Positions 58,580 to 64,000 of a DNA stretch of 64,000 nucleotides are shown here, piece by piece. This DNA is from Scheffersomyces stipitis CBS 6054. Lineage: Eukaryota; Ascomycota; Pichiomycetes; Serinales; Debaryomycetaceae. The stretch spans positions 2,418,001 to 2,482,000 of the forward strand of contig NC_009068.1 in NCBI RefSeq assembly GCF_000209165.1, given 5' to 3'. The position numbers and the translations under genes were made by a program. Position 1 is the first letter of the stretch. Each line of letters opens with the position of its first letter. Below the pieces are notes generated by a model. That model was given only the letters and a program-made list of their open reading frames with translations. It was not told the origin of the DNA and ran no database searches.

Positions 58580-60811
58580 ATGGATATACATCGCTGTCGT
58601 TTTGTGGACTACACTCCGCACACCGTCACAGCAACAGCCTTTTCGCATCGTTCGTCGTTGGCTAAACAAGCTACCAATGATTTGAGATTGGCTGTTGGTA
58701 GAAGCAATGGTGACATTGAAATCTGGAATCCTAAATACAACTGGACCCACGAATTGACGTTATCTGGAGCCCGTGGAAGGACAGTAGAAGGACTCTGTTG
58801 GGCTGCGGGTGATTCAGAAGAGCCTGCTCGACTTTTTTCCATTGGAGGATCTACTTATATCACTGAATGGGACTTATCTACTGGCAAGCCTGTGACCAAC
58901 TATGACTGTAATGCTGGTATAATTTGGTCTATGGCTATTAACGCGTCAGAGAATAAGTTGGCTGTAGGCTGTGATGATGGTTCCGTCGTAATTGTAGATA
59001 TATCCGGAGGTCTTGGATCATTGGAGCACGACATGATCTGCCAGAGACAAGATGCCAGAGTGTTGAGCATAAAGTGGTACAATGATGAGATACTCGTCGG
59101 GGGCTGTGCCGACGGAAGAATAAGAGAATGGAGTGCCAATGGGGAAACTAAGGGAAGAATATTAGCCACGATGAGAGTAGACAAGTCCAAGACCGAAAGC
59201 ACTTTGGTATGGGCGATTTCTATCTTACCCAACAAGAAACAGATAGTCAGTGGAGATTCTACTGGATCTGTGAAATTTTGGGATTTAGAACATTTTTCGT
59301 TGTTGCAGAGTTTCAAAGTACACGATGCTGATGTTTTGTCCATAGTCAGCGATGCCAGTGAGGAAAAGATCTTTTCTGCTGGTGTAGACAGAAAGATCCA
59401 CCAGTTCAACTTGATCACCACGAAGTCTTCGACTTCTAAGTGGGTTCATAATTCTAATAGACTATTGCATTCCAACGATATCAGATCGATGTCGATATTT
59501 GAGAGCAAGGCTTACAACTTTTTGATCAGCGGTGGCGTGGAAAGGTCAATTGTGATCCAATCTGTTCAGCATTTCCAGGACGGAAAGTACAAGAAACTTT
59601 TAATAAACCAACAGAAGCCAAATGTAGTTGTAAATATGGCGCATAAACTCATTGCATTATGGCAGGACCAGTCTATCAAGTTATGGAAGGTCCAAGATAG
59701 CACCAGACACAAGCTTGTTTCTGTCATAAAGTTGTCTGATGATGACAACATCACCAGCATTGACATCAACAGCAGAGCTGACTTACTCATAGTATCTACT
59801 TTGAATTCTGTAAAGGCTTTCAGGTTAACTGAGGATGTAGGAAAGTTGAAAATAACAAAGTTCAGAGATGAAGACTTTGACTCTTTAATTGAAGGAGCCA
59901 AGTCCGTCAAATTCTTTGGTGAAGAGAAGTTCTTGATCTTGACTCCAGGTGAAGAAATCTACAAGTTCGTTATCAATACTGAGGATAACACCATTACTTT
60001 GGACGACGAGATTGAGATCTTGGAATCTAAGAAAGGTAGACTACAATACTCTGGTTGTATCAACAACTGGGAAGTTTCACCTAATAAAGAAAAGTTGATA
60101 GTCTCAAGATTCAACGGATCTATTGAAGCCTACCCTTTAAACACAGAGGAAGACGCTTACTTGGTCACAAAGTTGTCGTCATACCCACATTTACTTCACT
60201 TTTCTAGTAACGACAAAATCGTTGTGTTAACAGAAGACAATAAACTTTATGAGTTCTTGGTTGCTACAAAGAATAGCACTAATACAAACAACTTGTTGAC
60301 ACCATGGTCTAAGAGAAACAGTGAGTTCTTGCCTCATCAGTTCTTGAACCTTGACGACAAGCCTCAGGGTGTATTCACCAAGGGCAGTAGAGTATGGATC
60401 TATGGGTCTACCTGGTTATCATTCTTTGACTTGTCGGTTAACATACCGATTAACAAAGTGTACAAAAACACCTCTAATTCCAAAAAGAGAAATAGAGATG
60501 GGTTGACCATCAATGAAGATGTTGGTGAAACTGAAGTAGATGGAGATCTTGATATCGTAGACCAGACCAATGCCGATATCTTGGGACTTTCATTGAAGCA
60601 GAGTCATATTGATAGAATGAGACAACAGATACAAGATACCGAATCCAATGGGAACTCTGACGAATCAAAGAAACCATTCTGGTTGACTACCAAATATAGA
60701 CCTATCATGAAGGTTGAAGACTTTGGAGAGGAGGAAATCGTAGTAATTGAAAGACCTCAGTTCGCATTGCCTACAACTACAGCCTTCAGCCTTCCAAAAT
60801 TGAGAATCTGA
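58580..60811 (+). CDS. UTP4: Utp4, t-UTP component of the SSU processome
   Basis: A 743-residue WD40-repeat protein, the yeast counterpart of cirhin. Utp4 belongs to the t-UTP/UtpA complex that binds nascent 35S pre-rRNA and supports rDNA transcription and 18S maturation in the nucleolus. The N-terminus MDIHRCRFVDYTPHTVTATAFSH...LRLAVGRSNGDIEIWNP is diagnostic. Repeats continue (for example ARLFSIGGSTYITEWDLSTGKP, NKLAVGCDDGSVVIVDI, KQIVSGDSTGSVKFWDLEHFSLLQSFKVHDADVLS) to form probably two propellers. The C-terminus is less conserved. The length is close to S. cerevisiae Utp4 (776). Confidence 0.94.
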   Translation: MDIHRCRFVDYTPHTVTATAFSHRSSLAKQATNDLRLAVGRSNGDIEIWNPKYNWTHELTLSGARGRTVEGLCWAAGDSEEPARLFSIGGSTYITEWDLSTGKPVTNYDCNAGIIWSMAINASENKLAVGCDDGSVVIVDISGGLGSLEHDMICQRQDARVLSIKWYNDEILVGGCADGRIREWSANGETKGRILATMRVDKSKTESTLVWAISILPNKKQIVSGDSTGSVKFWDLEHFSLLQSFKVHDADVLSIVSDASEEKIFSAGVDRKIHQFNLITTKSSTSKWVHNSNRLLHSNDIRSMSIFESKAYNFLISGGVERSIVIQSVQHFQDGKYKKLLINQQKPNVVVNMAHKLIALWQDQSIKLWKVQDSTRHKLVSVIKLSDDDNITSIDINSRADLLIVSTLNSVKAFRLTEDVGKLKITKFRDEDFDSLIEGAKSVKFFGEEKFLILTPGEEIYKFVINTEDNTITLDDEIEILESKKGRLQYSGCINNWEVSPNKEKLIVSRFNGSIEAYPLNTEEDAYLVTKLSSYPHLLHFSSNDKIVVLTEDNKLYEFLVATKNSTNTNNLLTPWSKRNSEFLPHQFLNLDDKPQGVFTKGSRVWIYGSTWLSFFDLSVNIPINKVYKNTSNSKKRNRDGLTINEDVGETEVDGDLDIVDQTNADILGLSLKQSHIDRMRQQIQDTESNGNSDESKKPFWLTTKYRPIMKVEDFGEEEIVVIERPQFALPTTTAFSLPKLRI

Positions 60812-60982
60812 GACTTCGAGAATTCTTACAATATATCTTAGAGATAGGATAAGTGCATTCATAAACTCTGTAAATTTAGCATTCATTGCTATATAGGAAA
60901 GCTATATAGATGAAAAAGTGCATGTACAATAATAGAAAAACTAAACAAGTAGAAACATCAAAATATCAGAACTTTTCTGCGG

Positions 60983-62185
60983 CTAATACTTGACCTCGGG
61001 AACAACTCTGGCACCCTGGAAAAACACTCTCGCAGCAGCACCTCCACCCATCAAACACTTCATAGGTTCGTCTCCTGACTTGTCTTCGTCCTTCAACCCC
61101 CAACCTTTGTGGCCACCAAACTCCTTGACGTATTTGGAGTCGTAGACTTCCTTGTATGTTCTGTGGGGTTCAAAACTTTGGATATATAAGCCGTCTCTTG
61201 GGTCTCTCATGTATTCGTAGAACATAACCAAGTGTCTTCTGACTTCTTCCTGGATTTTTTCTGGCAAGCCCTCTGGAGCTTCGTTCCCCACGTACAACAA
61301 GTAGTCTGCCAATCCCTCTATAAGCAACTGGACAAAGTAGGATGCATCTCTCCAGTATCTGTGAGCGTCGTCGTAGTCACGGTCATAGAAGAAAACACCT
61401 CTGTTAATCCCAGCAGCAGCCAAGTCATCAGCTATCTGCTTCCACTTAGGATCCTTGGTGATATGGTACAAGTGAGCGGCAGCAGATAACGTAGTACCTA
61501 CGTTATATGTCCACTTCGTATCGTTAAAGTCTGTAGAAGTGTCCTGGACACCATCCTTAATCAACTTGTCCGATGGGTCTTGCAAGACTCTGATCTGCCA
61601 ATCGATACATTTGGCTGCGAAATCGATGTAGATCTTTGCTTCGTTGGGAATGAATCTCAGAATCTGCAAACAGGCTTTAGCGGTTTCAGCGGTAGTACAA
61701 GCGTTTAAGTAGTGGTTAGTGATGTGCCAGCACATGCCACCCTTGGTCTTAGCATTGGGATTGGTGTTCCATCCTCCCATGAGGAAACGCACTAATTCCC
61801 TACCGAGGTCCAAGTAACGCTTTTCACCAGTAACCTCATACGCAGTAAGCATGGCACTGGCTACTTGGGCATCATCATCATAGTAGATGTCCTTGTCATT
61901 TCCACCATTTTCAGCAGCAGAATATCCTCTGAGGTGAGGATTCTTATATTTCTTGAAGATATCTATGCCAGGCGCAATCAAGGGACGCAATTCTGGATAG
62001 ATTCGGGCACCATCGACTACTGCCTGAACAGCAACAGCAACAGCCCAAACCACAAATCTGTCCTCATTGTAGCATCCGCTACATTTCTTGGGTGCTACAA
62101 AAGTGCCCTTATTCCTGTTGTAGTACAAGAGCCAAAAGTTGCGCACAACGTTATACCCTTCAAGGTTAGGGTTGGAGAGCGACAT
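60983..62185 (-). CDS. GH76-family (alpha-1,6-mannanase-like) protein without signal peptide
   Basis: A 400-residue (alpha/alpha)6-barrel protein of glycoside hydrolase family 76. The core motif YYDDDAQVASAMLTAYEVTGEKRYLDLGREL (Asp103-105 include the catalytic pair) is followed by FLMGGWN...KGGMCWHITNHYLNACTTAETAKACLQI, which matches the GH76 GG+xW...KN...T.S/A pattern. DFNDTKWTYNVGTTLSAAAHLYHIT matches the later W.YN.G conserved block. Known yeast GH76 proteins (Dfg5, Dcw1) enter the secretory pathway and are GPI-anchored; this one begins MSLSNPNLEGYNVVRNFW with no signal sequence and has no GPI tail, so it should be cytosolic. The start is the first ATG; no upstream exon with a signal was found. 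Activity on mannan is not established. Confidence 0.82.
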   Translation of the reverse strand: MSLSNPNLEGYNVVRNFWLLYYNRNKGTFVAPKKCSGCYNEDRFVVWAVAVAVQAVVDGARIYPELRPLIAPGIDIFKKYKNPHLRGYSAAENGGNDKDIYYDDDAQVASAMLTAYEVTGEKRYLDLGRELVRFLMGGWNTNPNAKTKGGMCWHITNHYLNACTTAETAKACLQILRFIPNEAKIYIDFAAKCIDWQIRVLQDPSDKLIKDGVQDTSTDFNDTKWTYNVGTTLSAAAHLYHITKDPKWKQIADDLAAAGINRGVFFYDRDYDDAHRYWRDASYFVQLLIEGLADYLLYVGNEAPEGLPEKIQEEVRRHLVMFYEYMRDPRDGLYIQSFEPHRTYKEVYDSKYVKEFGGHKGWGLKDEDKSGDEPMKCLMGGGAAARVFFQGARVVPEVKY

Positions 62186-63121
62186 AGCAATTCAATATTA
62201 GAAGAGGATATGGATTATGAAAATTAATCTCACGATATTAGTCAGGTAAGTGTCTATTAGTATCAGTCTAGTGTATCCGTGAACAGGTGTGGAATGATAC
62301 AGTTCAATTGGATAGTTGTACTATGGAATGGCTGAAAAACTCAAGTCTACGTGGAGCTGCGATGCCTCAGTAGCAATTGAATGTTAAATGGGAAAGATTA
62401 AATCTCAATTTGCGCAATCGATACCAACAAAAGCTCTTGTCAATTCTGGCGACTATTCCAACTTCACAAGATACCACTATATATAATGGAATTTACCCAG
62501 CTCAGGTCCATTAGGGATGAACTGAAATTGAACATGACTTCTCCTGCAGACATAGCCATTGTCAGCAGAAGACATCTTGAGCCTGTTTCAAGCACGGGGC
62601 CAGGCAGTGGAGGAGTGTATGGAAATTTGATTGCATACTGGTTGCACCACAGTCAATGGTTGCAAACTTGGCTATGCGGTTAGTTGGGAATTCTGAGTTC
62701 TCACAAATGAGGATTGTAGGTTGAGTCTATTGAAGAGTTGAATATGGCTATGAGCATCATAAGTATATATGAGAGTGATTGTATTATAGACTTGTATGTA
62801 GCTACTTCATGCTACAAAGGTCATGTCGAACAGTTCAGTTCAATAACCGGAGAATAGACATGAATTGTTTCAACATACTATTCTGTAAAAATTTCTTGTA
62901 ATTTCTTTCTTCTGAGTTATCGCAATCTTCAAGTAGAATTTTTCGCAGCCATATTCCGATCGATACGAAACTAATCTCGAACATTCACAAACATAATAAC
63001 TACGTCTTTGAAAATTTTATAACCATGTATTAATTGAATCTATTAGCATCACAGCTCGCAGAATATGCATGAAGGAATAAATAAGTAAGAATTGAAGAAA
63101 TGAGACAAATGGAAACCCATT
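62186..63121. other. Intergenic, GH76 promoter and ERG6 3' flank
   Basis: 0.94 kb. No gene recognised. A 65-codon frame at 62486-62683 follows a TATATATA element but resembles no family I know. AT-rich toward ERG6. Confidence 0.45.
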
Positions 63122-64000
63122 CTAGTTTTTCTTATCCAATGGCTTTCTGACAACATACAACATCATTGGGGTAAACAACTTTTGACGTCCACCTTCAACC
63201 AAGTTGACTGCAGCGTCTTCTAAGGCATGGGTAACCTGCTTAGAGCCCTTTGGAGCAAGACCGATCTTTTCCATGGCACCAACAAGTTCAGTAGTGATGT
63301 ATCTACCGACCTTAGAGGTACGGAAGACTGTGAAGTAGTCACCAAAAGTTTGGCAGTACTTCATCTCACCACTCAATGGGTAGTACCATGGGATTTCGTC
63401 CTTTCTGTCAGCCAAGTCGGATTCGTATTCGATCTCGAAACCAACGTTTTTGAGAGCTTGCTCAGCAACTTCTCTCTTGTACATCTTGGGGATACCGTCA
63501 CCGACTTCGATACCGTAGGCAATCTTACGGTGTTCTTCGTTGCTTTCGTCATATTTGTCGGTCATGACCCATTCGTAAACACCAAAAGTTCCACCGGGCT
63601 TCAAAACCTTGTAGATTTCCGAGTACACACCTTCTAACACTGGGGCGTGCACAGTGGCTTCGATGGCATATACGGCATCAAAGGTCTCTGGCTCAAAGTC
63701 CATTTGCATGAAGTCACCCTTGACGTAGGACAACTTGTGGTCTAAGTTGTACTTCTTGGCATAGTGGTTGGCTCTTTCGATCTGGTAATCGTTGTTGTTT
63801 AAACCAACAATTTCACAGTCAGTGAAACGGGTGATTTCTCTACCTGGACCACCAACACCACAACCGACATCCAAAACCTTCATGTTTTCGTTGATGTTCA
63901 TCTTGTGAGCTAAGAAGTGTTCATGTCTAGCGGTGGCTTGTCTAAAGGCTTCTCCACGGTAGTATCTCGAGAAGTGGAAAGAAGAGCCCCAACCGTATTC
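63122..64000 (-). CDS. ERG6: Sterol 24-C-methyltransferase, C-terminal part (cut by window edge)
   Basis: The last 292 residues of Erg6, which transfers a methyl group from SAM to C-24 of zymosterol in ergosterol synthesis (ER and lipid droplets). The reading frame is open to position 64000, so the N-terminus lies outside the window. Just inside the edge is [31 protein letters not shown], the sterol-binding region I of Erg6. The SAM motif [14 protein letters not shown] and [24 protein letters not shown] and the C-terminal [12 protein letters not shown] follow. The ATG at 63901 is internal. Codon bias is strong, as for other highly expressed genes here. Confidence 0.97.
   Translation of the reverse strand, partial: EYGWGSSFHFSRYYRGEAFRQATARHEHFLAHKMNINENMKVLDVGCGVGGPGREITRFTDCEIVGLNNNDYQIERANHYAKKYNLDHKLSYVKGDFMQMDFEPETFDAVYAIEATVHAPVLEGVYSEIYKVLKPGGTFGVYEWVMTDKYDESNEEHRKIAYGIEVGDGIPKMYKREVAEQALKNVGFEIEYESDLADRKDEIPWYYPLSGEMKYCQTFGDYFTVFRTSKVGRYITTELVGAMEKIGLAPKGSKQVTHALEDAAVNLVEGGRQKLFTPMMLYVVRKPLDKKN

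Noticed and set aside
1..64000. CRISPR arrays, phage genes, bacterial operons or defence islands
   Set aside because: The window is eukaryotic; no spaced repeat array, prokaryotic gene cluster or phage module was seen.

Overview
The window is nuclear DNA of a budding yeast, most likely a CTG-clade species close to Scheffersomyces (Pichia) stipitis. The evidence is dense single-exon genes in the Saccharomycotina style, GTATGT/GTACGT...TACTAAC...AG introns, a nuclear tRNA-Lys(UUU) with a 28-nt intron after position 37, ribosome-biogenesis promoters with PAC/RRPE and CACGTGA boxes, and an L1-type (Zorro-like) retroelement fossil. A CTG codon at DBP5 residue 204 falls where S. cerevisiae Dbp5 appears to have serine. 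The species name is inference.

Layout. 0.5-1.2 kb: decayed LINE reverse transcriptase. 1.5-6.6 kb: ALG8 (N-glycan donor glucosylation), tRNA-Lys, DBP5 (mRNA export), a mitoribosomal SOD-fold protein. 7.9-15 kb: PAL1, reconstructed here as two exons around a 1,018-nt intron, and PIB2 (TORC1/FYVE). 16.5 kb: PMP3, a 57-residue membrane peptide. 19-25.7 kb: two peroxisomal acyl-CoA oxidases flanking an FAD aromatic-ring-type monooxygenase. 27.5-30.2 kb: an unknown 177-residue protein, an AT-rich gene desert and TOM6. 30.4-42.3 kb: a compact housekeeping block of RNA1 (RanGAP), RAD50, a spliced acyltransferase, MRD1, PCP1 rhomboid, LOC1 and tRNA-Glu(UUC). 44.5-47.1 kb: a convergent formamidase and TauD-type dioxygenase pair (nitrogen and sulfur scavenging). 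48.2-55.7 kb: a full-length SEC23-like/NEL1 protein, a DUF1749 hydrolase, STE50 and RPL12. 56.9-64 kb: a spliced ACBD5/Atg37-type acyl-CoA-binding membrane protein, UTP4, a GH76 protein without a signal peptide, and the C-terminal part of ERG6 running off the right edge.

Functional themes are ribosome biogenesis and export (DBP5, RNA1, MRD1, LOC1, UTP4, RPL12), mitochondrial import and processing (TOM6, PCP1, mitoribosomal protein), peroxisome and fatty-acid metabolism (two POX genes, Atg37-like), endocytosis/TORC1/MAPK signalling (PAL1, PIB2, STE50) and ER/secretory functions (ALG8, NEL1-like). I see no CRISPR array, prokaryotic defence locus or other obviously new multi-gene system. The most unusual items are the long PAL1 intron with a 12-bp repeat carrying the branch-point motif at both ends, the non-secreted GH76 protein, the POX-monooxygenase-POX cluster, two stable inverted repeats at 6.8-7.07 kb, and intergenic stretches of 2 kb with no recognisable content.
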